This document shows positions 49,023 through 59,004 of a stretch of 64,000 nt of DNA, piece after piece; within the stretch, counting starts at the first letter, position 1; each line of letters begins with the position of its first letter. The stretch spans positions 1 to 64,000 of the forward strand of contig NZ_PJMC01000015.1 in NCBI RefSeq assembly GCF_002892795.1, read 5' to 3'. Origin of the DNA: Arthrobacter sp. AFG20 (GTDB taxonomy: Bacteria; Actinomycetota; Actinomycetes; Actinomycetales; Micrococcaceae). Made by a program: the position numbers and the translations under genes. A model generated the notes under the pieces. It saw nothing but the letters and a program-made list of their open reading frames with translations. It made no database searches and was not told the origin of the DNA.

Positions 49023-49739
49023 CTAGACACCTGCCTTCTGGTTCATCAGAGCCTTCACCAGTGCCGGCGGAGCGATCTCGTCGAGCGGCAGGCCGCGGCG
49101 TGCTGCCACAGCTGCCGGCTCTTCGAGGCGCTTCAGGGCATCAACGGTCGCGTGAACGATGTTGATGGCGTTGGAGGAACCGAGCGACTTGGAGAGGATG
49201 TCGTGGATGCCCACGCACTCCAGTACTGCACGGACCGGACCACCGGCGATAACACCGGTACCGGCGGAAGCCGGACGCAGCATTACGACACCAGCGGCGG
49301 CTTCACCCTGAACGCGGTGAGGAATGGTGTTGCCAACGCGGGGAACGCGGAAGAAGGACTTTTTGGCCTCTTCAACGCCCTTGGCGATAGCAGCGGGAAC
49401 TTCCTTGGCCTTGCCGTAGCCGACGCCGACCATACCGTTGCCGTCACCAACGACGACGAGTGCGGTGAAGCTGAAGCGACGACCACCCTTGACGACCTTG
49501 GAAACGCGGTTGATGGTGACAACGCGCTCTACGAACTGGTTCTTCTCGGCTTCACGTCCGCCATCGCGGCCGCCACGGCCACCGCGGTCGCCGCGGCCCT
49601 GGCCACGGTCGCCACGCTCGCCGCGACGCGCGCCACCACGGCGGTCCTCGGCAGCGGGGGCAGTGGTCTCAGCAGCTGCGGCTTCGGGGGCCTTTTCTTC
49701 TGCAGACACAGTGTCCTTTTCCTTGTTTGCTTCGGTCAC
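49023..49739 (-). CDS. rpsE: 30S ribosomal protein S5 with Arg/Gly-rich N-terminus
   Basis: Core from about residue 62: [35 protein letters not shown] and [20 protein letters not shown]. Residues ~30-58 form an RGG/RGDRG repeat ([20 protein letters not shown]...), and the first 30 are acidic/Ala-rich. S5 lies at the mRNA entry channel, so the extension could touch incoming mRNA. GTG 49739 overlaps the rplR stop. Total 238 residues, about 70 longer than usual. Confidence 0.97.
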   Translation of the reverse strand: MTEANKEKDTVSAEEKAPEAAAAETTAPAAEDRRGGARRGERGDRGQGRGDRGGRGGRDGGREAEKNQFVERVVTINRVSKVVKGGRRFSFTALVVVGDGNGMVGVGYGKAKEVPAAIAKGVEEAKKSFFRVPRVGNTIPHRVQGEAAAGVVMLRPASAGTGVIAGGPVRAVLECVGIHDILSKSLGSSNAINIVHATVDALKRLEEPAAVAARRGLPLDEIAPPALVKALMNQKAGV

Positions 49740-50119
49740 AGTGACAGCCCACCTTCGCGTGCACCGTCAGCGACGGCGGCGATCCGGCCGTGGTACTTGT
49801 TACCACCACGGTCGAAGACAACAGCCTCGACGCCGGCAGCCTTGGCACGCTCGGCTACGAGCTCGCCAACGCGCTTGGCCTTGGCGGTCTTGTCACCGTC
49901 GAATGCACGAAGGTCAGCTTCCAGAGTGGACGCACTTGCTACGGTCTGGCCAATGGTGTCGTCGACAACCTGGACAAATACGTGGCGTGCGGAGCGGTTG
50001 ACGACCAGGCGAGGACGTACAGCCGTTCCGGAGATGCGCTTGCGGATACGAAGCTGGCGGCGGCTGCGCGAAGCAGACTTGCTCTTGTTCGTACGCTTCT
50101 TGTTAATGGCGATGGCCAT
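49736..50119 (-). CDS. rplR: 50S ribosomal protein L18
   Basis: 127 residues; binds 5S r[30 protein letters not shown] and [24 protein letters not shown] are conserved. 2 bp after rplF. Confidence 0.98.
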   Translation of the reverse strand: MAIAINKKRTNKSKSASRSRRQLRIRKRISGTAVRPRLVVNRSARHVFVQVVDDTIGQTVASASTLEADLRAFDGDKTAKAKRVGELVAERAKAAGVEAVVFDRGGNKYHGRIAAVADGAREGGLSL

Positions 50120-50121
50120 GG

Positions 50122-50658
50122 TTACTTACCAGCCTTTCCGACCTTGCGGCGGATGACTTCGCCCGCGTAGCGGATGCCCTTGCCCTTGTACGGGTCAGGC
50201 TTGCGCAGCTTGCGAATGTTGGCAGCAACCTCGCCGACCTGCTGCTTATTGATGCCTGAGACAGAGAGCTTGGTCGGTCCCTCTACTGCAAAGGTGATGC
50301 CGGCCGGAGCGGTAACGCTGACCGGGTGGCTGTAGCCGAGAGCGAACTCAAGGTCAGATCCCTTGGCCTGAACGCGGTAACCGGTACCGACGATTTCAAG
50401 CTTCTTCTCGTAGCCTGCGGTGACGCCCTGGATCATGTTGGAGATCAGGGTGCGGGTCAGGCCGTGGAGCGAACGGGAGGCGCGCTCGTCGTTCGGGCGG
50501 GTGACGGTCAGGGTGCTGTCTTCCAGCGCAACCTCGATCGGGCTGGCCACAGTGTGGGTCAGCTCGCCCTTGGAACCCTTGACGCTGACGACAGAGCCGT
50601 CAACCTTGACCTCAACGCCGGCAGGAACGGTGATGGGGAGACGTCCAATACGTGACAT
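50122..50658 (-). CDS. rplF: 50S ribosomal protein L6
   Basis: 178 residues; [17 protein letters not shown] start and [22 protein letters not shown] end. Confidence 0.98.
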   Translation of the reverse strand: MSRIGRLPITVPAGVEVKVDGSVVSVKGSKGELTHTVASPIEVALEDSTLTVTRPNDERASRSLHGLTRTLISNMIQGVTAGYEKKLEIVGTGYRVQAKGSDLEFALGYSHPVSVTAPAGITFAVEGPTKLSVSGINKQQVGEVAANIRKLRKPDPYKGKGIRYAGEVIRRKVGKAGK

Positions 50659-50676
50659 TATTCTCTTCCTTTCCCG

Positions 50677-51075
50677 TTACCAGACGTAAGCGAGGACTTC
50701 GCCGCCCACGCCCTTCTTGCCGGCCTGCTTATCAGTCAGGAGGCCGGAAGAGGTGGACAGAATTGCGATACCCAGGCCACCCAGCACGTGCGGCAGGTTG
50801 GTGGACTTCGCGTAAACGCGGAGACCCGGCTTGGAGATGCGACGGACACCCGCGATTGAACGCTCGCGGTTCGGACCGAACTTGAGATCAAGGGTCAGCT
50901 TCTTGCCAACTTCTGCGTCCTCTTCCTTCCAGCCGGCGATGAAACCTTCGGCCTTCAGGATGTCAGCAACGCGAGCCTTGAGCTTGCTGTAAGGCATAGA
51001 CACGGAATCGTGGTATGCCGAGTTTGCGTTACGCAGGCGCGTAAGCATATCTGCGACAGGATCTGTCATAGTCAT
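50677..51075 (-). CDS. rpsH: 30S ribosomal protein S8
   Basis: 132 residues; [18 protein letters not shown] and [26 protein letters not shown]. An internal ATG 6 nt later is also possible. The 82-bp gap to rplE is too short for the S14 gene that usually lies there. Confidence 0.98.
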   Translation of the reverse strand: MTMTDPVADMLTRLRNANSAYHDSVSMPYSKLKARVADILKAEGFIAGWKEEDAEVGKKLTLDLKFGPNRERSIAGVRRISKPGLRVYAKSTNLPHVLGGLGIAILSTSSGLLTDKQAGKKGVGGEVLAYVW

Positions 51076-51157
51076 TTGGGCACTTGCCCTTCCTCGTAAC
51101 GGTTTCCGCCATTCTGTCCCTGGGGGATCAAAGTGGCCGGACCTTTTACGTAGTTAA

Positions 51158-51739
51158 TTAAGCTTCGGTTTTGAACGGGAAACCAAGCGCCTTGAGCAGC
51201 GCGCGGCCTTCGTCGTCGGTCTTGGCGGTGGTCACGACCGTGATGTCCATACCGCGGGTGCGGTCGATGGAGTCCTGGTCGATCTCGTGGAACATAACCT
51301 GTTCGGTCAGACCGAAGGTGTAGTTGCCGTTGCCATCAAACTGCTTGCCGCTGAGGCCGCGGAAGTCGCGGATACGGGGCAGGGCCAGCGTGACCAGACG
51401 GTCCACGAATTCCCACATGCGGTCGCCACGCAGGGTTGCGTGTGCACCAATGGGCATGCCTTCGCGCAGCTTGAACTGGGCGATCGACTTGCGGGCCTTG
51501 GTGACCTGCGGCTTCTGGCCGGTGATCAGGGTGAGGTCGCGGACAGCGCCGTCGATCAGCTTGGAGTCCTTGGCGGCATCTCCAACACCCATGTTCACTA
51601 CAACCTTGACCAGACGGGGAACCTGGTTCACGTTCTCGTACTTGAATTCCTCAAGAAGCGCGCTCTTGATGGAATCGGCGTACTTGGTCTTCAGACGAGG
51701 AACGATCTTCGTTGCCGGAGTCTCGAGAGTCTCAGTCAT
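51158..51739 (-). CDS. rplE: 50S ribosomal protein L5
   Basis: 193 residues; [20 protein letters not shown] and [26 protein letters not shown]; contacts 5S rRNA and P-site tRNA. Start overlaps the rplX stop (TAATG). Confidence 0.98.
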   Translation of the reverse strand: MTETLETPATKIVPRLKTKYADSIKSALLEEFKYENVNQVPRLVKVVVNMGVGDAAKDSKLIDGAVRDLTLITGQKPQVTKARKSIAQFKLREGMPIGAHATLRGDRMWEFVDRLVTLALPRIRDFRGLSGKQFDGNGNYTFGLTEQVMFHEIDQDSIDRTRGMDITVVTTAKTDDEGRALLKALGFPFKTEA

Positions 51740-52098
51740 TAGATGTCCTTCCCGGAGCTCTTGGCCACGCGGATGCGGACGGTCTTCTTGACGCCGTCCT
51801 TCTCTACGGTGTCGAGGCGGAAACCAACGCGGGTCGGCTTCTTGGTGGACGGGTCAACCAGAGCCACGTTGGAAACGTGGATGGAAGCCTCGACAACCTC
51901 GATGCCGCCGGTCTTGGTGCCGCGCTGCGACTGTCCGACCTTGGTGTGCTTGGTTACGCGGTTGATACCCTCAACCAGCACGCGGTTAGTTTCCGGGAAC
52001 ACGCGCAGGACCTTGCCCTGCTTGCCACGGTCGCCGCCGCGCTCAGCCTTGGCGCCAGTGATGACCTGAACCAGGTCACCCTTCTTGATCTTAGCCAT
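51739..52098 (-). CDS. rplX: 50S ribosomal protein L24
   Basis: 119 residues with KOW motif ([31 protein letters not shown]); early assembly protein. 3 bp after rplN. Confidence 0.98.
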   Translation of the reverse strand: MAKIKKGDLVQVITGAKAERGGDRGKQGKVLRVFPETNRVLVEGINRVTKHTKVGQSQRGTKTGGIEVVEASIHVSNVALVDPSTKKPTRVGFRLDTVEKDGVKKTVRIRVAKSSGKDI

Positions 52099-52101
52099 GG
52101 A

Positions 52102-52470
52102 CTAGAGCACCTCCGGAGCCAGAGAAACGATCTTCATGAACTTCTTGTCACGGAGTTCACGACCAACCGGTCCGAAGATACGGGTACCGCGGGGGTCACC
52201 GTCGTTCTTCAGGATGACGGCTGCGTTCTCGTCAAACTTGATGTAGGAACCATCCGCACGGCGGCGTTCCTTCTTGGTACGGACGATGACAGCCTTGACG
52301 ACGTCGCCCTTCTTTACGTTGCCGCCCGGAATTGCATCCTTGACGGTTGCGACGATTACGTCGCCAATGCCTGCGTAGCGACGGCCAGATCCACCGAGAA
52401 CGCGAATGGTAAGGATTTCCTTAGCACCCGTGTTGTCGGCGACCTTGAGTCGCGACTCCTGCTGAATCAC
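52102..52470 (-). CDS. rplN: 50S ribosomal protein L14
   Basis: 122 residues from GTG 52470 ([27 protein letters not shown]) preceded by AAGGAGTAAATA. First gene of the spc operon, which starts from its own promoter here. Confidence 0.98.
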   Translation of the reverse strand: MIQQESRLKVADNTGAKEILTIRVLGGSGRRYAGIGDVIVATVKDAIPGGNVKKGDVVKAVIVRTKKERRRADGSYIKFDENAAVILKNDGDPRGTRIFGPVGRELRDKKFMKIVSLAPEVL

Positions 52471-52811
52471 TATTTACTCCTTGCGTCGCGCCGGTTCTCA
52501 GACCGAAAATCTTCCTACGGAATGAGCCTTGCGGAACGGTTGATCGGGGTGTCTCTTGACCTGACTGGATTTTGCCAGACCAGGCCTAAACGCCCGTGCC
52601 ACAAACAGTTGCTTCCCAGCCCGTGGGGGCGCAGGGGAACACTATGCCGTGGCACAATTGTTTACGAGGTTTGCTGTCCGGCGCACAACAGGCGCCATAC
52701 AAACTCAATATCCTAGCACATTTCCCGGGCATCCCCATATCACAACCGGCAGGGGCCGGGCCACTCCCCTACCGAGCCCGCCAGCCGCCGTCGGGCTCCC
52801 CCGCTTAACGA
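52471..52811 (-). promoter_or_regulatory. spc operon promoter and long rplN leader
   Basis: About 340 bp without a gene. On the minus strand an extended -10, TGC-TAGGAT (52710-52718), predicts a start near 52703 and a leader of about 230 nt. The leader has GTGCCAC/GTGGCAC arms around 52595-52655, a possible autoregulatory fold. No good -35, as expected for an extended -10. Confidence 0.5.
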
Positions 52812-52846
52812 GGAAACCCCCGCTCCCAAAGGGAACGGGGGTTTCC
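52812..52846 (-). terminator. terminator after rpsQ, end of S10 operon
   Basis: GGAAACCCCCG-CTCCC / GGGAA-CGGGGGTTTCC with an AAA loop, 31 bp behind the rpsQ stop. Very stable; separates S10 and spc operons. Confidence 0.8.
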
Positions 52847-52876
52847 GTTACAGCCGCCAGGGGCGTGCTGCAGGTG

Positions 52877-53182
52877 TTACTTAGCCTTCTCGAGGATCTC
52901 CACGAGCCGCCAGTTCTTGGTGGCGGACAGCGGGCGGGTCTCGGCGATGACAACCAGGTCGCCGATGCCGGCGGTGTTCTGCTCGTCGTGTGCCTTGACC
53001 TTGGAGGTGCGGCGGATGACCTTGCCGTACAGGGCGTGCTTCACGCGGTCTTCAACCTGAACAACGATGGTCTTGTCCATCTTGTCAGAGACCACGTAGC
53101 CGCGACGCGTCTTACGGTAACCGCGCTGCTCAGCCGTAGCTGCCGTAGCAGTTTCCGTCACGTTCTCGTCCTTTTCACTCAC
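52877..53182 (-). CDS. rpsQ: 30S ribosomal protein S17
   Basis: 101 residues; [35 protein letters not shown] is conserved, after a ~18-residue Thr/Ala/Glu-rich N-terminus. Overlaps rpmC by 4 nt. Confidence 0.97.
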   Translation of the reverse strand: MSEKDENVTETATAATAEQRGYRKTRRGYVVSDKMDKTIVVQVEDRVKHALYGKVIRRTSKVKAHDEQNTAGIGDLVVIAETRPLSATKNWRLVEILEKAK

Positions 53183-53508
53183 TTGGCGTCCTCCTCGGTC
53201 TCAGCCTCGGCAGGCTTTTCAGCCTTCTTAGCTGCAGACTTCTTGGACTTCTTTTCTTCCTTGGCTTCCACAACCGGTGCGGCAACCTCGGCACGAATGC
53301 CCAGCTCGCGCTCACGGAGAACGGTGTAGATGCGTGCGATGTCCTTCTTTACCGCGCGCAGACGACCGTGGTTCTCCAGCTGTCCGGTGGCGGACTGGAA
53401 ACGCAGGTTGAACAGCTCTTCCTTGGACTTGCGGAGTTCTTCAACGAGACGCTCGTTGTCGAAACCGTCCAGCTGTGCGGGTGCAAGATCCTTTGACCCA
53501 ACTGCCAT
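53179..53508 (-). CDS. rpmC: 50S ribosomal protein L29 with Lys/Glu tail
   Basis: Residues 8-72 are normal L29 ([36 protein letters not shown]). A ~35-residue tail ([19 protein letters not shown]...) follows. L29 is close to the peptide exit, near the likewise extended L17. Confidence 0.97.
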   Translation of the reverse strand: MAVGSKDLAPAQLDGFDNERLVEELRKSKEELFNLRFQSATGQLENHGRLRAVKKDIARIYTVLRERELGIRAEVAAPVVEAKEEKKSKKSAAKKAEKPAEAETEEDAK

Positions 53509-53510
53509 TT

Positions 53511-53927
53511 CTATTCACCACCTTCGCGACGCACAATGCGTGCCTTCAACGGGAGCTTGTGGATCGCCAGGCGCAGGGCCTCGCGAGCTACCTCATCACT
53601 GACACCGGAGAGTTCAAAGAGAACCCGGCCCGGCTTGACGTTGGCGACCCACCATTCCGGCGAACCCTTACCGGAACCCATGCGGGTTTCGGCAGGCTTC
53701 TTGGTCAGCGGACGGTCCGGGTAAATGTTGATCCAGACCTTACCGCCACGCTTGATGTGGCGGGTCATCGCGATACGGGCAGATTCGATCTGACGGTTCG
53801 TGACGTATGCCGGGCTCAGGGCCTGGATGCCGTACTCACCGAAGGAGACCTTGGTACCGCCCGTGGCAGCGCCGGAACGACCCGGGTGGTGCTGCTTACG
53901 GTGCTTGACTCGACGTGGGATAAGCAT
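53511..53927 (-). CDS. rplP: 50S ribosomal protein L16
   Basis: 138 residues; [19 protein letters not shown] and [23 protein letters not shown]. Starts directly after rpsC. Confidence 0.98.
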   Translation of the reverse strand: MLIPRRVKHRKQHHPGRSGAATGGTKVSFGEYGIQALSPAYVTNRQIESARIAMTRHIKRGGKVWINIYPDRPLTKKPAETRMGSGKGSPEWWVANVKPGRVLFELSGVSDEVAREALRLAIHKLPLKARIVRREGGE

Positions 53928-54764
53928 TTAAGCCTGTCCTCCTTCTGCTGCCTGTGCCGGTGCTGCTGCCTCGGCTGCCGGAGCTGCAGCAGCAGGTGCT
54001 GCGTCGGCTGCCGGACGGTCGTTACGACGACGGCGGTCACCACGGTCAGCGCCACCCGGGCGGCCCGGACGGTCGCCGGAGCGGCCACGGGACGGAGCAG
54101 CAGCTGCCTGCTGAGCCAGTTCCTTGGAGGTGACGTCGCCCTTGTAGATCCAGACCTTCACGCCGATGCGGCCGAAGGTGGTCTTGGCTTCGTAGAAGCC
54201 GTAGTCGATGTTCGCGCGGAGGGTGTGCAGGGGCACACGGCCTTCACGGTAGAACTCCGAGCGGGACATTTCTGCGCCACCCAGACGGCCCGAGCAAGCG
54301 ATACGAATACCCTTGGCACCGGCACGCTGTGCGGACTGCATGGCCTTCTTCATCGCACGGCGGAATGCCACGCGGGAAGTCAGCTGCTCTGCAACACCCT
54401 GGGCAACAAGCTGGGCTTCCATCTCGGGGTTCTTGACCTCGAGGATGTTCAGCTGAACCTGCTTGCCGGTGAGCTTTTCGAGCTCGCCGCGGATGCGGTC
54501 TGCCTCGGCGCCGCGGCGGCCGATGACGATGCCCGGACGTGCCGTGTGGATGTCCACGCGGACACGGTCGCGGGTGCGCTCGATCTCGACCTTGGCGATG
54601 CCGGCGCGCTCCATGCCGGTGGACATGAGCTGGCGGATACGGATGTCTTCGCGAACGAAGTCCTTGTACCGCTGGCCGGACTTGGTGCTGTCAGCGAACC
54701 AGTGCGATACGTGATCGGTGGTGATGCCGAGTCGGAACCCGTGCGGGTTTACTTTCTGTCCCAC
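53928..54764 (-). CDS. rpsC: 30S ribosomal protein S3 with Arg/Gly/Ala tail
   Basis: 278 residues from GTG 54764 ([24 protein letters not shown]). KH domain ([17 protein letters not shown]) and C-terminal S3 domain are normal to about residue 210; then an [20 protein letters not shown] stretch and an Ala/Pro tail. S3 forms the mRNA entry channel together with S4 and S5. Confidence 0.97.
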   Translation of the reverse strand: MGQKVNPHGFRLGITTDHVSHWFADSTKSGQRYKDFVREDIRIRQLMSTGMERAGIAKVEIERTRDRVRVDIHTARPGIVIGRRGAEADRIRGELEKLTGKQVQLNILEVKNPEMEAQLVAQGVAEQLTSRVAFRRAMKKAMQSAQRAGAKGIRIACSGRLGGAEMSRSEFYREGRVPLHTLRANIDYGFYEAKTTFGRIGVKVWIYKGDVTSKELAQQAAAAPSRGRSGDRPGRPGGADRGDRRRRNDRPAADAAPAAAAPAAEAAAPAQAAEGGQA

Positions 54765-55130
54765 TTAGCGAGCCTCCTCTTTCTCCGGGGTAGCGACTAC
54801 CACGGTGATGTGGCTGGTGCGCTTCTTGATCTGAAATGCACGACCCTGAGCACGCGGCTGGAACCGCTTCATGGTCGGGCCTTCATCAACAAACGCTTCG
54901 CTGATGATGAGGTCACCTTCGTCGAACGCAACACCGTCGCGGTCCGCGAGGACCCGGGCGTTGGAGATTGCCGACTGAACTACCTTGAATACCGGCTCCG
55001 AAGCTGCCTGGGGGGCAAACTTCAGAATTGCCAGAGCCTCGTTCGCTTGCTTTCCACGAACAAGGTTGACGACGCGCCGGGCCTTCATAGGCGTTACGCG
55101 GATGTGGCGCGCAATTGCCTTGGCTTCCAT
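54765..55130 (-). CDS. rplV: 50S ribosomal protein L22
   Basis: 121 residues; [27 protein letters not shown] and the loop ending [17 protein letters not shown] that lines the exit tunnel. Confidence 0.98.
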   Translation of the reverse strand: MEAKAIARHIRVTPMKARRVVNLVRGKQANEALAILKFAPQAASEPVFKVVQSAISNARVLADRDGVAFDEGDLIISEAFVDEGPTMKRFQPRAQGRAFQIKKRTSHITVVVATPEKEEAR

Positions 55131-55168
55131 TGCTTTCCTTCTCTCGTCTTTGACGTAAGTGCAGGCGC

Positions 55169-55450
55169 CTAGCGGCGCTTGCCCTTACGGTCGTCCTTGA
55201 CATGGCCGCGGAATGTCCGCGTGGGAGCGAATTCGCCGAGCTTGTGCCCGACCATCGACTCGGTGACAAACACCGGGATGTGCTTGCGTCCGTCATGCAC
55301 GGCGATCGTGTGCCCGAGCATGTCGGGGATGATCATCGAGCGGCGGGACCAGGTCTTGATGACGTTCTTGGTGCCCTTTTCGTTTTCCCTTGCGACCTTC
55401 ACAAAGAGGTGCTGGTCAACGAAAGGACCTTTTTTCAGGCTGCGTGGCAT
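55169..55450 (-). CDS. rpsS: 30S ribosomal protein S19
   Basis: 93 residues; [19 protein letters not shown] and [23 protein letters not shown]. Confidence 0.98.
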   Translation of the reverse strand: MPRSLKKGPFVDQHLFVKVARENEKGTKNVIKTWSRRSMIIPDMLGHTIAVHDGRKHIPVFVTESMVGHKLGEFAPTRTFRGHVKDDRKGKRR

Positions 55451-55462
55451 GTGTCCAGGCTC

Positions 55463-56302
55463 CTATCGCTTGTTCTTGCCAGTACGACGGCGACGAACAA
55501 TAAGCTTGTCGCTCTCTTTGTTGGGGCGGCGGGTACGGCCTTCAGGCTTACCGTTCGGGTTGACCGGGTGACGACCACCGGAGGTCTTACCTTCACCACC
55601 ACCGTGCGGGTGGTCAACCGGGTTCATGGCGACACCACGGACGGTCGGGCGAACGCCCTTCCACCGCATACGGCCGGCCTTGCCCCAGTTGATGTTCGAC
55701 TGCTCGGCGTTGCCGACCTCGCCGATCGTGGCGCGGCAGCGCACGTCAACGTTGCGGATTTCGCCGGAGGGCAGACGCAGCTGGGCGAAACGGCCTTCCT
55801 TGGCGACGAGCTGAACAGAAGCACCGGCGGAACGGGCCATCTTGGCACCGCCGCCCGGGCGCAGCTCAACCGCGTGGATAACGGTACCCACGGGGATGTT
55901 GCGCAGGGGCAGGTTGTTGCCAGGCTTGATGTCAGCGTTGGCGCCGGCTTCCACGAAGTCGCCCTGGGAGAGCTTGTTCGGGGCGATGATGTAACGCTTG
56001 GTGCCATCAACGTAGTGCAGGAGGGCGATGCGAGCCGTGCGGTTCGGATCGTACTCGATTTCGGCAACGCGGGCGTTGACGCCGTCCTTGTCGTGGCGAC
56101 GGAAGTCGATCAGACGGTACTGGCGCTTGTGTCCACCACCCTTGTGACGGGTGGTGATCTTACCGGTGTTGTTACGGCCGCCCTTTTTGGGCAGCGGACG
56201 TACCAACGACTTTTCCGGCGTCGACCGCGTGATTTCGGTGAAGTCAGCTACGCTCGAGCCGCGACGGCCCGGCGTAGTCGGCTTGTATTTACGGATTCCC
56301 AT
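55463..56302 (-). CDS. rplB: 50S ribosomal protein L2
   Basis: 279 residues; [21 protein letters not shown] start and the C-terminal [22 protein letters not shown] near the peptidyl-transferase centre. Confidence 0.98.
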   Translation of the reverse strand: MGIRKYKPTTPGRRGSSVADFTEITRSTPEKSLVRPLPKKGGRNNTGKITTRHKGGGHKRQYRLIDFRRHDKDGVNARVAEIEYDPNRTARIALLHYVDGTKRYIIAPNKLSQGDFVEAGANADIKPGNNLPLRNIPVGTVIHAVELRPGGGAKMARSAGASVQLVAKEGRFAQLRLPSGEIRNVDVRCRATIGEVGNAEQSNINWGKAGRMRWKGVRPTVRGVAMNPVDHPHGGGEGKTSGGRHPVNPNGKPEGRTRRPNKESDKLIVRRRRTGKNKR

Positions 56303-56331
56303 AATTTATTTCCTCGTTAAAGTGGTCTCCG

Positions 56332-56637
56332 CTACGCGAGCGGACCGCCGAAGATGTCGATAGTGCCTTCTTTGAGGGTCACAATGGCACGCTTGGTGTT
56401 CTTGCGGGTACCCCATCCGAATTTGGTGCGCTTGCGCTTACCGGCACGGTTGATGGTGTTGATCGATTCGACCTTGACGGAGAAGATCTTCTCCACGGCC
56501 AGCTTGATCTCGGTCTTGTTCGAGCGGGGGTCCACCAGGAAGGTGTACTTGCCCTCGTCGATCAGGCCGTAGCTCTTTTCCGAGACGACGGGTGCAAGCA
56601 CGACGTCGCGCGGGTCTTTGATGGTGGCTGCGCTCAC
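56332..56637 (-). CDS. rplW: 50S ribosomal protein L23
   Basis: 101 residues; [19 protein letters not shown] and [19 protein letters not shown]; docking site for SRP and trigger factor. Overlaps rplD by 4 nt. Confidence 0.98.
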   Translation of the reverse strand: MSAATIKDPRDVVLAPVVSEKSYGLIDEGKYTFLVDPRSNKTEIKLAVEKIFSVKVESINTINRAGKRKRTKFGWGTRKNTKRAIVTLKEGTIDIFGGPLA

Positions 56638-57254
56638 TTGGCATCCTCCTCGTTCTTTGCAGCCTTGTCAGCAACGAATGCTTCGTAGGCAGCCTTGGTG
56701 AAGACTACGTCGTCAGAAACGAGAACGTCGTAGGTGTTCAGCTGGTCTGCGTACAGAACGTGAACTTCCTCGAGGTTGCGCACGGACAGTGCAGCAACAT
56801 CGTTGGCGCGCTCAATGACAACGAGCAGGTTCTTGCGCTCGGAGACGCCGCGCAGCGTTGCCAGTGCTTCCTTGGAGGACGGCTTGTCGCCGGCAACCAG
56901 GTCAGCAATAACGTGGATGCGTCCGTTACGGGCGCGGTCAGACAGTGCGCCGCGCAGTGCAGCAGCAATCATCTTCTTGGGGGTGCGCTGGCTGTAGTCA
57001 CGCGGGGTGGGACCGTGGACAACGCCACCACCGGTCATGTGAGGAGCACGGATCGAGCCCTGACGGGCGCGGCCGGTACCCTTCTGCTTGAACGGCTTGC
57101 GGCCTGCACCGGAAACTTCGGCGCGGGTCTTGGTCTTGTGGGTACCCTGGCGAGCAGCAGCGAGCTGTGCAACGACGACCTGGTGCAGCAGCGGCACGTT
57201 GGTCTGAACGTCGAAGATCTCTGCAGGCAGGTCAACCTTGACAGTGCTAGTCAT
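56634..57254 (-). CDS. rplD: 50S ribosomal protein L4
   Basis: 206 residues; [37 protein letters not shown] loop and LALSDRA-type [12 protein letters not shown]. In E. coli L4 is the S10 operon repressor; whether it acts so here is unknown. Confidence 0.98.
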   Translation of the reverse strand: MTSTVKVDLPAEIFDVQTNVPLLHQVVVAQLAAARQGTHKTKTRAEVSGAGRKPFKQKGTGRARQGSIRAPHMTGGGVVHGPTPRDYSQRTPKKMIAAALRGALSDRARNGRIHVIADLVAGDKPSSKEALATLRGVSERKNLLVVIERANDVAALSVRNLEEVHVLYADQLNTYDVLVSDDVVFTKAAYEAFVADKAAKNEEDAK

Positions 57255-57258
57255 TTAA

Positions 57259-57909
57259 CTAGGCTCCCTTCACGGCGGTGCGTACGAGTACGACCTGGCC
57301 GCGGGCGCCGGGGACGGCACCCTTGATCAGGAGCAGCGACTTCTCGACGTCAACCGCGTGAACAGTGAGGTTCAGCGTGGTGTGACGAACGGCGCCCATG
57401 CGGCCGGCCATTTTCATGCCCTTGAAGACGCGGCTCGGGGTGGATGCGCCACCGATTGAACCGGGCTTACGGTGGTTCTTGTGGGCACCGTGGGAAGCTC
57501 CAACGCCGTGGAAGCCGTGACGCTTCATAACACCGGCGAAGCCCTTACCCTTGGTGGTGCCAACGACGTCGATCTTCTGGCCGGCTTCGAAGACCTCTAC
57601 AGAGAGCTCCTGGCCCAGCTCGTACTCAGCAGCATCTGCGGTACGGAGTTCGACGACGTGACGGCGAGGCGTGACGCCTGCCTTTTCAAAGTGACCAGCC
57701 AGCGGCTTGGTGACCTTGCGGGGATCGATCTGGCCGTAGCCGATCTGAACGGCGACGTAGCCATCAACTTCTGCGTTGCGCAGCTGGGTGATGACGTTCG
57801 AGTCAGCCTGGACAACAGTGACGGGGATGAGCTTGTTGTTCTCGTCCCAGACCTGGGTCATGCCGAGCTTCGTGCCCAGCAGGCCCTTTACGTTACGGGT
57901 TGCGGTCAT
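57259..57909 (-). CDS. rplC: 50S ribosomal protein L3
   Basis: 216 residues; [17 protein letters not shown] and GHGVHGAH-type [22 protein letters not shown] near the catalytic centre. Confidence 0.98.
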   Translation of the reverse strand: MTATRNVKGLLGTKLGMTQVWDENNKLIPVTVVQADSNVITQLRNAEVDGYVAVQIGYGQIDPRKVTKPLAGHFEKAGVTPRRHVVELRTADAAEYELGQELSVEVFEAGQKIDVVGTTKGKGFAGVMKRHGFHGVGASHGAHKNHRKPGSIGGASTPSRVFKGMKMAGRMGAVRHTTLNLTVHAVDVEKSLLLIKGAVPGARGQVVLVRTAVKGA

Positions 57910-57926
57910 AGTCTCTCAGCACCTCC

Positions 57927-58235
57927 CTACAGCTTGATTTCGATGTTCACGTCGGCCGGCAGGTCGAGACGCATGAGCGAGTCAACAGCCTTGGGCGTGG
58001 GGTCGATAATGTCGATCAGACGCTTGTGCGTGCGCATTTCAAAGTGCTCGCGGCTGTCCTTGTACTTGTGGGGAGAGCGGATAACGCAGTACACGTTCTT
58101 CTCCGTGGGCAGCGGCACGGGGCCGACTACCGTTGCGCCTGCGCGCGTGACCGTCTCAACGATCTTCCGTGCTGAAACGTCAATGACCTCGTGGTCGTAT
58201 GACTTCAGCCGGATGCGGATTTTTTGTCCCGCCAT
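57927..58235 (-). CDS. rpsJ: 30S ribosomal protein S10
   Basis: 102 residues from ATG 58235 ([19 protein letters not shown]). A longer frame to 58418 contains no S10-like sequence. First gene of the S10 operon (rpsJ-rplC-rplD-rplW-rplB-rpsS-rplV-rpsC-rplP-rpmC-rpsQ). Confidence 0.98.
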
Positions 58236-58716
58236 GTCGCCTGACTCTCTTTCAGTAAGTGCTGCTCTGTTTACTTGCGTGTTGCATGTGGCTGCCGAAG
58301 CATTTGAAGTCGTAACTACCACCCGCCGCACAAGCTGAATCCGGATGAATCCGGGTTCCTCAACCTGCCGACGTAACCGACCCCCGCGGTCGGGCGTGTC
58401 GCGCTTTGCAAAACGCACGAGCCCGCATTTCCTTGGGGGGTGGGTTATGTTTGGGCTTCAGCCTGGACCCTGACACCCGGCATTATCCGGATCGGGACGC
58501 GAAGAAGCACTTGAACAACTCATCTAGTATGCCGGAATTTGTCCGAGGAAGCGAATCGGCCCCGGGTCGTCAGGCTGGGACGCCGATTCCGGCCACATCA
58601 GCCAACCCGCGGGGACTGGACTTTACGGCAGGCTCGTGGACCTGCTGCTGGCCGCGGGAATCTCCCCCATGGCCACGCTCTACCACCGGGACACTCCCCT
58701 TGTGCGCGCGGCGCGG
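58236..58716 (-). promoter_or_regulatory. S10 operon upstream/leader region
   Basis: 481 bp without a supported gene. On the minus strand CATACT (about 58529-58534) is a possible -10 with no good -35; the leader would be about 290 nt. CGGGC/GCCCG arms at 58391-58425 could form an imperfect leader hairpin near the operon start. The plus-strand frame across 58406-58975 has no family features. Confidence 0.4.
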
Positions 58717-58842
58717 CTACTGGTTCTTGTTGGACCTGTTGATCCGCTTGGCGCGTTCAATTTCGTGGCGGAAGTGCTTCTTCGCCCAAACAACGCCCAC
58801 CACTACGGCGGCAACCACCAGCAGGAAAATAAGCCAACCCAT
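58717..58842 (-). CDS. 41-residue single-pass membrane protein
   Basis: MGWLIFLLVVAAVVVGVVWAK is one hydrophobic helix directly at the N-terminus, followed by a basic cytoplasmic tail (KHFRHEIERAKRINRSNKNQ). ATG 58842 has AGAGAGG 7 nt upstream, a clear ribosome-binding site; the longer frame to 58962 would pass through the tuf terminator and is rejected. Positively charged tail implies N-out/C-in. It lies between tuf and rpsJ. Function unknown. Confidence 0.65.
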   Translation of the reverse strand: MGWLIFLLVVAAVVVGVVWAKKHFRHEIERAKRINRSNKNQ

Positions 58843-58915
58843 GATGTTCCTCTCTCTCGCGAGCACTAACCCTATCAGGCTGCCCCGCTGCCCAGTGGAG
58901 GGAACTGCGGATACA

Positions 58916-58952
58916 AAAACAGCCCCGCTGCGAGTAGCAGCGGGGCTGTTTT
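58916..58952 (-). terminator. intrinsic terminator after tuf
   Basis: AAAACAGCCCCGCTGC (58916-58931) pairs perfectly with GCAGCGGGGCTGTTTT (58937-58952); on the minus strand it ends in a T run. Ends the str/tuf transcript. Confidence 0.92.
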
Positions 58953-59004
58953 CGAACATCACGTCAGGCCGTTAGCCGGCCCTTCGATCCGCAATCAGCA
59001 AGAG

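Noticed and set aside
58406..58975. 189-codon plus-strand frame upstream of rpsJ
   Set aside because: Runs through the tuf terminator and opposite the small membrane gene; composition is low-complexity and no family is recognised.
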